This document shows, in pieces, positions 55,012-64,000 of a stretch of 64,000 nt of DNA (within the stretch, counting starts at the first letter, position 1; each line of letters begins with the position of its first letter). The stretch comes from Pseudomonas sp. CFBP 13711 (GTDB lineage: Bacteria > Pseudomonadota > Gammaproteobacteria > Pseudomonadales > Pseudomonadaceae): NCBI RefSeq assembly GCF_014842265.1, contig NZ_JACYVI010000004.1, positions 1-64,000 on the forward strand, read 5' to 3'. Made by a program: the position numbers and the translations under genes. Under the pieces are notes generated by a model that did not search any database, was not told where the DNA came from, and worked only from the letters and a program-made list of their open reading frames with translations.

Positions 55012-55872
55012 TTAAACACCCAGACTGTCGATGACCTCGATGAAGTTTCTGATCAGGGGTGATTGCTGGTTCTTTCTCCAGACGAAATAGATATCGCTTG
55101 AATCCAGACTGGGCACCTGGTCAGCCTGAAACGTGTGCGCCTGACTGGCAAAACGATCCACGTAACTCTCTGGTATGCAGGCGAAACCTATCCCTTGCGC
55201 GATACAGGCGAAGATACTCGGATACGATTCGATTTCCAGAATAGCCCGAGGCTGGATACCGCTGCTTTCCAACCAGTTATCGACCTGTTGTCTGTAGTGA
55301 CACGTGCGACCGAATACATATAGTTCGAGCCCCGACAAATCTTGGGGAGTGGGCGAGGAAAGAGCTTTGGGCACTACTCTGATCAAGCGCTCACGAAACG
55401 CTAGTCGGCTATCCAGCAAAGGATGCTGGATCGGGCCGTCAGTAAGAATCAAATCAAGCTCGCCATCCATCAAAAGTCGCTCAAGGAATAGCGAGTGCTC
55501 CGGGCGAATGTGAAGTTCTACCCCCGGCGCCTCAAGGCGATAACGTACGAGGCGCTCCGGTAGATGATTGGCCAGCGCTACATCTAGCGCTCCGACGCGA
55601 AGCACTCCCTGCATGGAATCGTTTGAGAACAACGAGCGCGTTTCAGCTGCCAGGTCAATGAGCTGTTTGGCTTTTCGGTATACCAACCTGCCCTCGGGAG
55701 TGACCAGCAATCGGTTATTTTCGCGATTGAACAAAACGACGCCGAGTTGAATTTCGAGCTCTCGCAGTCTGGCCGTGATGTTCGACGGTACACAATGCAG
55801 CGATGCGGCTGCTGCGGCTATCGTGCCGTGGTCGACGACAGCGCAAAAAAAGCCCAGCTGCGAAAGTTTCAA
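55012..55872 (-). CDS. LysR-family transcriptional regulator
   Basis: A 286-residue LysR protein: winged helix at residues 1-60 (FFCAVVDHGTIAAAAASLHC, then LRELEIQLGVVLFNRENNR) and a LysR substrate domain (about 90-284). It is divergent from the glyoxalase gene, and the spacer holds a T-N11-A palindrome, so it likely regulates gloA and itself. Confidence 0.88.
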   Translation of the reverse strand: MKLSQLGFFCAVVDHGTIAAAAASLHCVPSNITARLRELEIQLGVVLFNRENNRLLVTPEGRLVYRKAKQLIDLAAETRSLFSNDSMQGVLRVGALDVALANHLPERLVRYRLEAPGVELHIRPEHSLFLERLLMDGELDLILTDGPIQHPLLDSRLAFRERLIRVVPKALSSPTPQDLSGLELYVFGRTCHYRQQVDNWLESSGIQPRAILEIESYPSIFACIAQGIGFACIPESYVDRFASQAHTFQADQVPSLDSSDIYFVWRKNQQSPLIRNFIEVIDSLGV

Positions 55873-55908
55873 GAGAATCTCCTTTTGTGATGGCCTGGCT
55901 CACTTCTG

Positions 55909-55923
55909 ATCACTTTTAGTGAT
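55909..55923. promoter_or_regulatory. LysR box between LysR gene and gloA
   Basis: ATCACTTTTAGTGAT is a perfect palindrome (arms ATCAC/GTGAT, 5-base spacer) that satisfies T-N11-A. It begins 37 bases upstream of the LysR gene. Confidence 0.65.
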
Positions 55924-56074
55924 TGGCTTTGCAGCTTAACATTGTCCCGTCAAATGCATCCAGCCTTAAACAGACTGGCTATTGGCTGAGCACCAGAGCT
56001 GAAATCGGGCTTACGATGAAAGTATTTTTAGAGATGTTGGCTATGCAATGGCCGACGCTGCCGCGGAGAAGTAG

Positions 56075-56470
56075 ATGCGCATACTGCATACCATGTTGCG
56101 TGTAGTGAACCTGGACAAATCCATTCACTTCTACACGAGGCTGCTTGGCATGAGCCTCTTAAGACGCAAAGACTACCCAGAGGGCGAGTTCACACTGGCT
56201 TTCCTTGGTTATGGTCCGGAGACCGATGCGGTCGCCCTGGAGCTGACGCATAATTGGGGACAAAACAGCTATGAGCTTGGTGATGCTTACGGGCATGTCG
56301 CTATCGAGGTTGAAGATGCAGACGCATTATGCAGCCGTGCTGCGATCATGGGATATCGCGTTCCGCGACCAGCAGGTGTTATGAAACATGGGCGTACGGT
56401 CATCGCGTTCATTGAGGACCCCAATGGATATAAGGTTGAGCTGATTCAAAAAGGTACGCAATTCGACTGA
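56075..56470 (+). CDS. gloA: Lactoylglutathione lyase (glyoxalase I)
   Basis: A 131-residue glyoxalase I of the short Ni-dependent type: MRILHTMLRVVNLDKSIHFY (metal His5), VALELTHNWG (metal Glu), YGHVAIEV (metal His) and DPNGYKVELIQ (metal Glu). It converts the methylglyoxal-glutathione adduct to lactoylglutathione. It is likely controlled by the divergent LysR. Confidence 0.93.
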   Translation: MRILHTMLRVVNLDKSIHFYTRLLGMSLLRRKDYPEGEFTLAFLGYGPETDAVALELTHNWGQNSYELGDAYGHVAIEVEDADALCSRAAIMGYRVPRPAGVMKHGRTVIAFIEDPNGYKVELIQKGTQFD

Positions 56471-57244
56471 GCGAGCGCCGCGATCGCGCGATAAGGATCA
56501 TTACCATATATCCACTCAACACCTCATTTGCATGAGGCTTGAAGTTTTAGGTGCATCATTGAATAAACTGATCCTCCACTGCCACATCTTCAAGCCGGTA
56601 ACGAATCCTACCGCTTTAAAACAGCACCCTGACTGCCGATAAAAATATCAACTTCGCCGAAAACGCCGCATTAAAATGGCGGCGTATGGGCTCAAATAAT
56701 CAGGATGCACTGGGTCGTTCGGAAACTCCTGTATGTTCTGATGCACGCGCGTATCTCTGATCCCCAAATTTGTCAGTGTCAGAAATCAATTACCCTTCAT
56801 AATCCAACCTCTAATGCTATAACTGTCATTCAGGTCTCTTACGACGCGCACTGCGTCCCTCCCGTTTTTGTACGGGCCGATGACAACGAAGTTGTTTTCT
56901 CTGCGCGCCACTGACAATTGCATGTTCTTGATAGCTTTGGTTGCGCGATTTCGGCTGGGTGTATTCATCGCTATCTCGATGATCCATACGCCGATCAAGG
57001 ACGTGGCGAGAGCAGTGTGTCCAACGGGAGGAACCACGTTTGCGCATGTCAAACAATGGCGTTGCAGTGTAATGAGCGACAATGGCCCTGTGCGAAAGAG
57101 GTGCCATTGAGGTTGGGTGTTTTTTTGCTAGCGATGAGTGCTAGGCATATACCGACGAGCGTAATCAGAACAGTGAGGGCGAGGGTCCATCTGGTCTTCT
57201 TACTCCATCCGGCAGGATTTATCGTGGCGGCACTGTCGCTTTCT
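56471..57244. other. Intergenic region with weak open frames
   Basis: 774 AT-richer bases. A minus-strand frame ending at 57049 encodes one clear hydrophobic segment (TRWTLALTVLITLVGICLAL) and another ending at 56786 encodes NFVVIGPYKNGRDAVRVV, faintly like a SPOR repeat. Neither has a good start signal, so they are not called as genes. Confidence 0.35.
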
Positions 57245-58132
57245 TCAAACGGGGTGGGCCGCGACCCACTCTTTGAGATGAGCAACAAAGCTCAGGACAG
57301 TCGGAGCAATGTTTTCTCTTGAAGGGTAGACCGCATAAATTCCCACCGGCGGCTCAATGGCCCAGTCGGACAATGCCTCCACCAGAGCGCCTGAATCAAG
57401 ATCATCTCGTACATGCCAGTCCATGAGCAGCGCTATTCCATGTCCATCTATCACCATCTGGCGAACCACTTCCCCAAGACTGGATGAAAACCGTTTGCGT
57501 ATTTTGCAGGTTTTTTTGATGCCTCCCCGGGACATGGCCCAGCTGGAATCCTTACCAACGATCAGCCCGTCCAGCATGGCCAGTTCTTTTGGAGAGATAG
57601 GCATGCCCTGTTTTTCCCAATACTGGGGGGCGGCGCATATCAGACGTCGAGAGGCAGCAACTCTTTGCGCGATCAGGGACGAATCGGCCATCACGCCGTG
57701 CCGAATCGCAAGATCGGTACCATGGGCGGCCAGATCAACCAGTTGATCCGTTGGATGAAGATCGACGATGACGCCAGGGTAGCGTTTGAGATAACTGCTT
57801 ACGACGCTCGATAAATAACCTTGGGCAAATGTCGCGGAAGCGGTTATGCGCAGATGACCGGTAATCTCGGTCTTCTGGAAAAATCCTCCCTCGGCCTTCT
57901 CGACGCTTTCGAGGATGCTCAGGGCATGCTGATAAAGCTTCTCACCGTCAGAAGTGGGGCTGAGTTTACGGGTGGTTCGGTTAAAAAGTCTCCGGCCCAC
58001 GCTGTCTTCAAGGGCCAGAAGACGCTTACTTCCACCCGCAGCTGTCATCCCCAGCCGTTCGGAAGCCGCACGGATGGATCCCTCTTCAAAAACGGCAACA
58101 AACAAACGCAATTCATCGATGGAATCCAGCAC
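57245..58132 (-). CDS. LysR-family transcriptional regulator
   Basis: A 295-residue LysR protein with N-terminal helix-turn-helix (ELRLFVAVFEEGSIRAASERL) and LFNRTTRKLSPTSDG, and the effector domain after residue 90. This is the CrgA/DmlR-like branch. It is divergent from the quinone oxidoreductase gene across a 102-base spacer. Confidence 0.88.
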   Translation of the reverse strand: MLDSIDELRLFVAVFEEGSIRAASERLGMTAAGGSKRLLALEDSVGRRLFNRTTRKLSPTSDGEKLYQHALSILESVEKAEGGFFQKTEITGHLRITASATFAQGYLSSVVSSYLKRYPGVIVDLHPTDQLVDLAAHGTDLAIRHGVMADSSLIAQRVAASRRLICAAPQYWEKQGMPISPKELAMLDGLIVGKDSSWAMSRGGIKKTCKIRKRFSSSLGEVVRQMVIDGHGIALLMDWHVRDDLDSGALVEALSDWAIEPPVGIYAVYPSRENIAPTVLSFVAHLKEWVAAHPV

Positions 58133-58187
58133 TTATTACCAACCAACAGGACCGAAAGATTCAACAACTCTAACGTACTTATCCAAT

Positions 58188-58200
58188 TTTATTGATGATA
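58188..58200. promoter_or_regulatory. LysR box candidate before the oxidoreductase gene
   Basis: TTATTGATGATAA: arms TTAT/ATAA with 5-base spacer, matching T-N11-A in the divergent spacer. Confidence 0.4.
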
Positions 58201-58234
58201 ATTTGGTGGCCTATAGTTCCTCGGAGTTAAACCC

Positions 58235-59233
58235 TTGAAAGCCATTGTGATAAATCAGCATGGTAGCTCAGACCTTTTTGTCGAAATTCAGACGGACAAT
58301 CCCCGCGCGCGAGCAGGTCATGTGATTGTCGATGTGCGGGCGACAAGCGTGAATCCAGTGGACACGAAAATTCGCCGTGGCAGCGAAGGTACGGCTGGTC
58401 TGACTTTCCCGGCCACTCTTCACATTGATGTTTCAGGGGTGGTCAGCTCCGTCGGTACTGGCGTGACTCGCTTCAACCCAGGCGATGAAGTCTATGGCTG
58501 TTTCGGCGGCTTCGTGGGGATTCCCGGTGCGCTGGCAGATCAGATGGAGGTCGATGCCAATATGCTGGCGCTAAAACCCACGTCACTCTCTTTTGGCGAA
58601 GCAGCAAGCTTGCCGCTCGTGGCGATTACTGCATGGGAGGCGCTGATCGACCGTGCTTCGATCAAACCCAATGACAATGTCCTTGTACATGGTGGCACCG
58701 GCGGTGTAGGGCACATAGGGATTCAATTGGCCAAGGTTCTGGGAGCCAAGGTATCGACGACGGTTTCCACACCGGAAAAAGCGGAAATTGCCCGTCGGTT
58801 GGGCGCCGATGAAATTATTTTTTATAACGGCGAGACGCCTGAGGAATACAGTCAGCGAATCACTGGAGGAAAGGGATTCGATACGGTCTTCGATACCCTG
58901 GGCGGCGAGGTCTTACAGAACTCGCTGAAAGCCGCGAAGCTCAAGGGCCACGTCGTCTCGATCATCGGTTACGACACCTACGATCTGACCGAAATGCACT
59001 TCAAGGCATTGAGACTCGACCTGGTATTTATGGCTGTTTCGATCATTCATAACCAAGACCGCAAGCACCATGGCGAGATCCTGCAAAGACTGGCTGCCCT
59101 GGTTGATCGCGGCTTGGTCAAGCCACTGATCGATGAGCGCCATGATTTCACTGCTGCGGGCGTCAGTGCGGCACATGATCGCCTAGAGTCAGGTCGTGCC
59201 ATTGGCAAAGTCGTCATTGAGCGAAAGGCTTAG
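58235..59233 (+). CDS. Quinone oxidoreductase-like NADPH enzyme (zinc-free MDR)
   Basis: A 332-residue medium-chain dehydrogenase: N-terminal GroES-like domain (SVNPVDTKIRRG), nucleotide site VLVHGGTGGVGHIGIQLAK, and FDTVFDTLGGEVLQ. It lacks the zinc-ligand Cys pattern of alcohol dehydrogenases. The start is TTG 58235, supported by CGGAG about 9 bases upstream and by the family start MKAIVINQ. Probably regulated by the divergent LysR. Confidence 0.87.
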   Translation: MKAIVINQHGSSDLFVEIQTDNPRARAGHVIVDVRATSVNPVDTKIRRGSEGTAGLTFPATLHIDVSGVVSSVGTGVTRFNPGDEVYGCFGGFVGIPGALADQMEVDANMLALKPTSLSFGEAASLPLVAITAWEALIDRASIKPNDNVLVHGGTGGVGHIGIQLAKVLGAKVSTTVSTPEKAEIARRLGADEIIFYNGETPEEYSQRITGGKGFDTVFDTLGGEVLQNSLKAAKLKGHVVSIIGYDTYDLTEMHFKALRLDLVFMAVSIIHNQDRKHHGEILQRLAALVDRGLVKPLIDERHDFTAAGVSAAHDRLESGRAIGKVVIERKA

Positions 59234-59462
59234 TCACGCCGACACAGGATCGTGTGCACCGGGCCTAGAAGACAGTGACTCAGTCTTCCCCTGCGACGAG
59301 TTCATGTGTGTCGTGCCGATAACCTGGATCTCGACCAGGCCGCCATCTCGCAGCACCGCGGATTCAAATTGTTGGTCGCACGGCCGACGGCATGGATATC
59401 TTCGATACACCCGTGCCAGCCAATGCGCTCTCTCTTTATAACGCCCACAAGCAGGAGGTTTG

Positions 59463-59756
59463 ATGACCACCCCTTTGACACTGATTGCCACTTTGACCGC
59501 CAAGGCCGGGTTTGAAGCCGAACTCGAGGAGACGCTGCAGCGCCTGCAAGGCCCGAGCCGAGCCGAAGCGGATTGCATCCAGTACGATTTCCATCGTGAT
59601 GCCGAGCAGGCTCGCACTCTCCACATGATCGAACAGTGGCGCACTGAAGCGGCGCTGACTGCTCACGAAGCGACACCGCATTTTCAGGCCGCGCTCCCTT
59701 TCATCGAGCGTGCTGCTGAAAAACTCACCATCACGAAAATGTATCGCATCTCCTGA
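59463..59756 (+). CDS. Antibiotic biosynthesis monooxygenase-domain protein
   Basis: A 97-residue ABM-fold protein (LTLIATLTAKAGFEAELEE, YDFHRDAEQARTLHMIEQW, HFQAALPFI), similar to YgiN-type quinol monooxygenases. AGGAGG lies just upstream of ATG 59463. The next dehydrogenase follows by 10 bases, so they form an operon. Confidence 0.87.
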   Translation: MTTPLTLIATLTAKAGFEAELEETLQRLQGPSRAEADCIQYDFHRDAEQARTLHMIEQWRTEAALTAHEATPHFQAALPFIERAAEKLTITKMYRIS

Positions 59757-59766
59757 GGTTCTTCGA

Positions 59767-60786
59767 ATGAAAGCCATTGCACACTTCAAATGCCTGCCTA
59801 TCGAACATCCCAACGCTTTGGTGGAGATCGATATACCCGAGCCAGTGACGAAGCCGCGCGACCTGCTCGTAGAGGTAAAGGCCGTATCGGTCAATCCTGT
59901 CGATACCAAGGTGCGACAGGGCTACGTACCGCACGAAGACGAAAGCCAGCCCCGTATCCTCGGATGGGACGCTACCGGTGTGGTCAAGTCGGTCGGCAGC
60001 GACGTGACGCTGTTCAAGCCTGGTGACAGGGTCTGGTACGCCGGATCGTTGATCCGCCCGGGCAGCAACAGTGAGCTGCAACTGGTGGACGAGCGTATCG
60101 TCGGTTCAATGCCCCAGTCGCTGGATTTCAGCCAGGCTGCGGCATTGCCACTGACTTCCCTGACCGCCTGGGAGTTACTCTTCGATCGCCTCGGTGTTGC
60201 AAGTGATACCACCGACCGGGGCGAAACGCTGCTCATCGTCGGCGCTGCGGGCGGGGTGGGTTCGATCCTGACTCAGTTGGCGCGTCAACTGACCGGACTA
60301 ACAATCATCGGCACGGCTTCGCGCCCGGAAACCCAGGCTTGGGTCGCCGAGCTGGGTGCGCATCACGTCATCGACCATACCAAGCCACTCAGCGAAGAGC
60401 TCAAGCGCATTGGCATTGGACAAGTCAGCTATGTCGCAAGCTTGACCCAGACTGATCGGCACTACGAGCAAATCATCGAATCACTGAAGCCTCAGGGCAA
60501 GCTGGGCCTGATCGATGATCCGGCCACGCTTGACGCTGTACCGCTGAAGCGTAAGAGCCTGTCGTTGCACTGGGAGCTGATGTATACCCGCTCGCTTTAC
60601 GAAACCGAGGACATGCAGGAGCAGCACAACATCCTCAACGAAATTGCGCGGCACGTTGATTCGGGTCTCTTGCGCACCACTCTCGGCGATAACTACGGAC
60701 GCCTCAGCACAGAAAATCTTCGTCGTGCCCATGCTCTACTGGAAAGCGGCAAGGCGAAAGGCAAGATCGTTCTGAAGGGCTTCTAA
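59767..60786 (+). CDS. Zinc-binding-type MDR dehydrogenase (ZADH subfamily)
   Basis: A 339-residue medium-chain oxidoreductase: VSVNPVDTKVRQG, LGWDATGVVKSVG, LIVGAAGGVGSILTQLARQ. It is a distant paralogue of the oxidoreductase at 58.2 kb. Quinone or enone reduction is the likely activity; the substrate is unknown. TGAGGTTCTTCGA precedes ATG 59767. Confidence 0.86.
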   Translation: MKAIAHFKCLPIEHPNALVEIDIPEPVTKPRDLLVEVKAVSVNPVDTKVRQGYVPHEDESQPRILGWDATGVVKSVGSDVTLFKPGDRVWYAGSLIRPGSNSELQLVDERIVGSMPQSLDFSQAAALPLTSLTAWELLFDRLGVASDTTDRGETLLIVGAAGGVGSILTQLARQLTGLTIIGTASRPETQAWVAELGAHHVIDHTKPLSEELKRIGIGQVSYVASLTQTDRHYEQIIESLKPQGKLGLIDDPATLDAVPLKRKSLSLHWELMYTRSLYETEDMQEQHNILNEIARHVDSGLLRTTLGDNYGRLSTENLRRAHALLESGKAKGKIVLKGF

Positions 60787-61225
60787 GAGGTACTACAGAA
60801 ACGACTGGGTAATCTCCAGCTCCAGGTACCCATTGCGCAAACCGTGTTGCTTCAGGCGCTTGGACACGCACGGAAAGCATCGAAGCCCGAGACTGCCGGG
60901 CCGCGATCGGCCTCAAGCAACGCGATAAAGACCAAACACAGCGGAGCCATGGGGCCCTCCTCACAGACAGCTTTCGACCCATAGCGGCCTCTCGATCCCA
61001 CCGCGTCGCAGACTCCGATGACCAATTCGTCGACCCTCGTCGCGGCGTTGTCCAGCAGTGTCGTTTGCTGAGGAATCAGATTCGCTGGTCTCCCACGGCA
61101 GGCAACCCATACGCGACGTCGAATGCGTTCCTCGCGCAGGGTAACTGGAATCGGCCTCACGCCAGCTTCCACGACCTCTTAGCTATCTCGCGGATACGAC
61201 TGAACAACGTGCTGGGCTCATACAG
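60787..61225. other. Intergenic region, nothing certain
   Basis: 439 bases between convergent genes. A minus-strand frame (about 60852-61172) is open but not recognised; it may be debris of a coding sequence. No terminator with T-tract was found. Confidence 0.35.
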
Positions 61226-62296
61226 CTAGACGGTCGTGCGCGATCTCTCGCCCTGACCGCGTGCGGCTGCCGGCCCTGACTCGGGCGCTGACTGAGATTG
61301 CATCCGGTGCCTATCTGCCGCTGCCGTCGCTGGGCTTCCATCGCGGCCGCAGGGCGGACCGTGCGCGGTATCGCCGTTCAACACCTCCAGGTAGCCCTCC
61401 TCGATATTCAGCCGCTCGACTAGAAAGTCGACGAAGGCACGCACTTTCGGTGACTGCACCTGACCGCGCGGGAACAGTGCATGCAGGTCGAGGTCCGTGC
61501 CACGCCAGCCGGTGAGCACGCGCTGCACCAGACCCTGCTCGACGAACGCCCGCACAAAGACGTCACTGGTCAGCATCAGGCCTTCTCCATCCATCATCAC
61601 AGTGCGAAGGGCGCTCGGATCGCTGGCGATCACGACGGGGTCGACCGGGAACTCGCGCAGCTTGCCGTTTCCATCATCGAGGGTCCAGGCGAAGCCGTGG
61701 GCGCTTCGGTGATTGGTCTGCACGGTTGCCCGGTGGTTAATCAAATCGTCGGGATGCAGCGGCTCGCCGAAACGCTCGATGTAACCGGGGGTGGCGTAGA
61801 TCGCGGTACGGAACACGGCGAGCTTGCGCGCCGCCAGGTTGGAATCCGCCAGCGTGCCAACGCGCATCGCCACGTCGATTTCGCCGGCGATGATGTCGAC
61901 CTGGTCGTTGCTCAGCAGCAGTTCCACGCGAACGTCCGGATGGCGTGCGTGGAATTCGCTGAGTAAGGGCGCGACCCAAGTGTTGCCCACCGGATGAGAT
62001 GCAGTCACGCGCAGCCAGCCTCGCGGCCCGCTCTGCAACTCACTGACGGCGCTCTCCGCCTCGTCCAGGTCGCGCGCAATGCGCTGGCAATGCGCGAAAT
62101 AGATGTTGCCCGCCTCGGTCAAGCCGAGCTTGCGGGTTGTGCGATGCAATAGCTGCGCACCCAGTCGCTCTTCCAGCTCCCGCACCTTACGACTCACGGT
62201 CGCCTTGGGCATGTGCAGCGTGTTCGCGGCAGCCGTGAAGCTGCCCAACTCCACAACCTTGACGAACACCAAAGTGTCATTGAGATCTCGATTCAT
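61226..62296 (-). CDS. LysR-family transcriptional regulator with C-terminal tail
   Basis: A 356-residue LysR protein. The helix-turn-helix is at residues 1-60 (VFVKVVELGSFTAAANTL, RLGAQLLHRTTRKLGLTEAG), and the effector domain ends near residue 300 (KVRAFVDFLVERLN). About 50 extra residues of low complexity follow, longer than usual (about 300). It is divergent from the SDR gene, with a palindrome between. Confidence 0.87.
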   Translation of the reverse strand: MNRDLNDTLVFVKVVELGSFTAAANTLHMPKATVSRKVRELEERLGAQLLHRTTRKLGLTEAGNIYFAHCQRIARDLDEAESAVSELQSGPRGWLRVTASHPVGNTWVAPLLSEFHARHPDVRVELLLSNDQVDIIAGEIDVAMRVGTLADSNLAARKLAVFRTAIYATPGYIERFGEPLHPDDLINHRATVQTNHRSAHGFAWTLDDGNGKLREFPVDPVVIASDPSALRTVMMDGEGLMLTSDVFVRAFVEQGLVQRVLTGWRGTDLDLHALFPRGQVQSPKVRAFVDFLVERLNIEEGYLEVLNGDTAHGPPCGRDGSPATAAADRHRMQSQSAPESGPAAARGQGERSRTTV

Positions 62297-62310
62297 GGAG
62301 CATTCTAGCG

Positions 62311-62332
62311 ATTATTCCATTGATGGAACAAT
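62311..62332. promoter_or_regulatory. LysR box between LysR and SDR genes
   Basis: A 22-base palindrome around TTCCATTGATGGAA with one mismatch per arm in the flanks; the core satisfies T-N11-A (T62316 to A62328). It lies 15 bases upstream of the LysR start. Confidence 0.65.
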
Positions 62333-62436
62333 TATTCACAAAAAGGCCGACTAATACACTGGCAGCGGCTGCACTACATTGGTCTCAACAGCAAACGGAG
62401 GTCACTGCCTCCACCGCTTGAGCCAAGGATACGAAC

Positions 62437-63171
62437 ATGAACAGACTAACTGGCAAGACCGCGGTAATCACCGGTGGCGCGACCGGCATCGGTCTCGCGG
62501 CGGCAAAGCGCTTCATCCAGGAAGGCGCCTTCGTCTTCATCTACGGCCGTCGGCAGGAAGCGCTCGACGCTGCCGTGGCCGAGCTTGGTCCAAAGGCCCG
62601 CGCCATAACGGGCTCGGTCTCCGATGAGGCCGACCTAGACCGACTCTATGTGGCAGTGAAGGCCGAGCGCGGAACCCTCGACATCCTCTTCGCCAATGCC
62701 GGCACCGGCAGCCCACTCAAGCTGGGCGAGATCACCGCCGCCCATATCGACGAAACCTTCGAAACCAACGTGAAGGGCACCATCTTCACGGTCCAGAAGG
62801 CGCTGCCGCTGATGGGCGAGGGCGGTTCGATCATCCTGACCGGATCGAGCGCCGGCACCACGGGTGCTCCCGAATTTACCGCCTACAGCGCGAGCAAGGC
62901 GGCCGTGCGCAACTTCGCTAGGACCTGGGCAGAGGATCTGAAGGGCACCGGCATCCGGGTCAACGTGCTGTCGCCTGGCGCTACGGCAACCGAACTCGCG
63001 AAGGCGGCGCTCGGCGAGGAAGGCCAGAAGTCCTATGGCGCGATGACGCCCCTGCTGCGCATGGCCGAGCCCTCGGAAATCGCGGCGGCAGCGGTGTTTC
63101 TCGCCTCCTCGGACAGCAGCTTCATGACCGCGAGCGAACTCGCTGTCGACGGCGGCCTGGCGCAACTCTGA
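62437..63171 (+). CDS. Short-chain dehydrogenase/reductase
   Basis: A 244-residue classical SDR: cofactor motif TGGATGIG, NAG in FANAGTG, catalytic Ser in LTGSSAGTTG, and YxxxK in YSASKAAV. The glycine motif followed by GRR at the end of the second strand suggests NADPH use. It is likely controlled by the divergent LysR. A second SDR follows by 82 bases. Confidence 0.92.
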   Translation: MNRLTGKTAVITGGATGIGLAAAKRFIQEGAFVFIYGRRQEALDAAVAELGPKARAITGSVSDEADLDRLYVAVKAERGTLDILFANAGTGSPLKLGEITAAHIDETFETNVKGTIFTVQKALPLMGEGGSIILTGSSAGTTGAPEFTAYSASKAAVRNFARTWAEDLKGTGIRVNVLSPGATATELAKAALGEEGQKSYGAMTPLLRMAEPSEIAAAAVFLASSDSSFMTASELAVDGGLAQL

Positions 63172-63253
63172 CCCACGACGCGTCGGCGCTCCGTTCGATG
63201 GTTCGGAGCACCGCAGGGTCTGCTCAATAACGAACATTAGAAAGGCAAAATAT

Positions 63254-64000
63254 ATGAACAACCATAGTGCACAAAAATTGGCGGGAAAAATTGCGGTCGT
63301 GACCGGTGGAAGCAGCGGGATTGGCCTGGCCACGGCCAAGCGCTTCCTTGAAGAAGGTGCGCACGTCGTTATCACTGGGCGAAGGGAGGACGAACTGAAG
63401 GAGGCGGCAGCCACCTTGAAGGGAAACGTTACGACGGTCGTGGGCGACGTGTCCCGCCTGGAAGATCTGGACCGGCTCTTTGCTGTCGTGAAAGAGAAGC
63501 ATGGTCACATTGATGTGCTCTTTGCCAATGCGGGCGCGGGTACGGTCGCGCTGCTGGAGGCCGCTACCGAGGCTCATTTCGACCAGACCTTCGACGTGAA
63601 CGTCAAGGGCACCTTCTTCACGGTGCAGAAGGCCCTTCCGCTGTTCAGAGACGGCGGCTCGATCATAGTGACCTCTTCGGTCACCAACGTCCTGGGAACG
63701 GCTGGATTCAGCGCTTACGGTGCAAGCAAAGCGGCTGTGCGCAACTTCGTGCGTGCCTGGACGATGGAGCTGAAAGATCGCCAGATCCGCGTGAATTGCA
63801 TCAGTCCCGGGCCCACCGAGACGGGCGCTTTGCAAAAGACGGCGGGCCTTACCGCCGACCAGGCCAAGGAAGCGGCCGCCCAGTACGCCTTGCAGATTCC
63901 CATGGGTCGCTGGGGCAAGCCGGAGGAAATCGCGGCTGCCGTCGTATTCCTCGCTTCCGAGGAAAGTTCGTTCGTCACGGGTATCGATCTTCCCGTCGAT
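63254..64000 (+). CDS. Short-chain dehydrogenase/reductase, 3' end outside window
   Basis: Open from ATG 63254 (MNNHSAQKLAGKIAVVTGG) to the window edge, 249 codons without a stop. It has TGGSSGIG, FANAGAG, the catalytic Ser in VTSSVTN, and YGASKAAV; it ends within the usual last strand (GIDLPVD). A close paralogue of the preceding SDR, so the pair arose by duplication or was acquired together. AAAGGCAAAA precedes the start. Confidence 0.92.
   Translation, partial: MNNHSAQKLAGKIAVVTGGSSGIGLATAKRFLEEGAHVVITGRREDELKEAAATLKGNVTTVVGDVSRLEDLDRLFAVVKEKHGHIDVLFANAGAGTVALLEAATEAHFDQTFDVNVKGTFFTVQKALPLFRDGGSIIVTSSVTNVLGTAGFSAYGASKAAVRNFVRAWTMELKDRQIRVNCISPGPTETGALQKTAGLTADQAKEAAAQYALQIPMGRWGKPEEIAAAVVFLASEESSFVTGIDLPVD

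Noticed and set aside
59296..59380. Minus-strand fragment ESAVLRDGGLVEIQVIGT resembling a RidA C-terminus
   Set aside because: Too short and its upstream sequence does not support a RidA protein; might be a remnant but cannot be shown.
60852..61172. Minus-strand open frame of 106 codons downstream of the dehydrogenase
   Set aside because: No recognisable domain, no SD; could be debris of a regulator but the similarity is too faint.

Overview
The window looks like a chromosomal segment of a fluorescent-group Pseudomonas. The PhoP/PhoQ pair, the NrdA with two ATP-cones, the PcpS-type phosphopantetheinyl transferase, the sigma-54-dependent dctA, TtcA and the hydroxyproline (lhp) genes all read as Pseudomonas proteins. 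Intergenic spaces are filled with the REP/REPIN palindromes typical of that group. No rRNA, tRNA or CRISPR array was seen.

Layout. 0-0.7 kb: the end of an IS3-family element inserted inside a fic gene, whose YhfG-type antitoxin is intact. 0.7-17 kb: core genes (nrdA; an RstAB-like two-component system with fhuF; a phosphopantetheinyl transferase; a secreted protein with phoPQ; dctA; a CaiB/BaiF CoA-transferase; a SprT-like protease; a Yip1 protein; ttcA). 17.2-30.9 kb: a large hydroxyproline catabolism and uptake region. It holds lhpC, two proline-racemase-superfamily enzymes with different active-site residues, aconitase X, a polar amino-acid ABC transporter, an AraC regulator, a three-subunit D-hydroxyproline dehydrogenase and a GntR/FCD regulator. 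A GTATAC-centred palindrome lies upstream of three of these genes. 30.9-33.9 kb: housekeeping and stress genes (a glycosylase, wrbA, arsC, a TlpA-like lipoprotein, an acetyltransferase).

34-57 kb is accessory DNA with decayed genes. Its first part (34.2-37.5 kb) carries a standalone TIR-like (PF10137-type) protein, a decayed tyrosine recombinase, a 19-bp perfect palindrome, a protein with a HEPN-like RN-x3-H motif and a protein that reads like a class III nucleotidyl-cyclase fold. This is the best candidate here for an undescribed defence or signalling module. The second part (37.8-55 kb) carries a DUF3182/hydrolase pair, a broken and an intact zinc alcohol dehydrogenase, LtrA, a GAF-PAS-GGDEF-EAL protein, a monooxygenase-like protein, a peroxiredoxin, a DsbA-like protein, a ClpG/ClpK-like disaggregase, a kef antiporter remnant, a DUF421 remnant and psiE. 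These are several components of the transmissible stress-tolerance (tLST) type of island, in reduced form.

55-64 kb holds three LysR regulators, each divergent from a detoxification gene (gloA, a quinone oxidoreductase, an SDR) and each with a T-N11-A palindrome in the shared spacer. A second dehydrogenase, a small monooxygenase and a second SDR cut by the window edge complete it.
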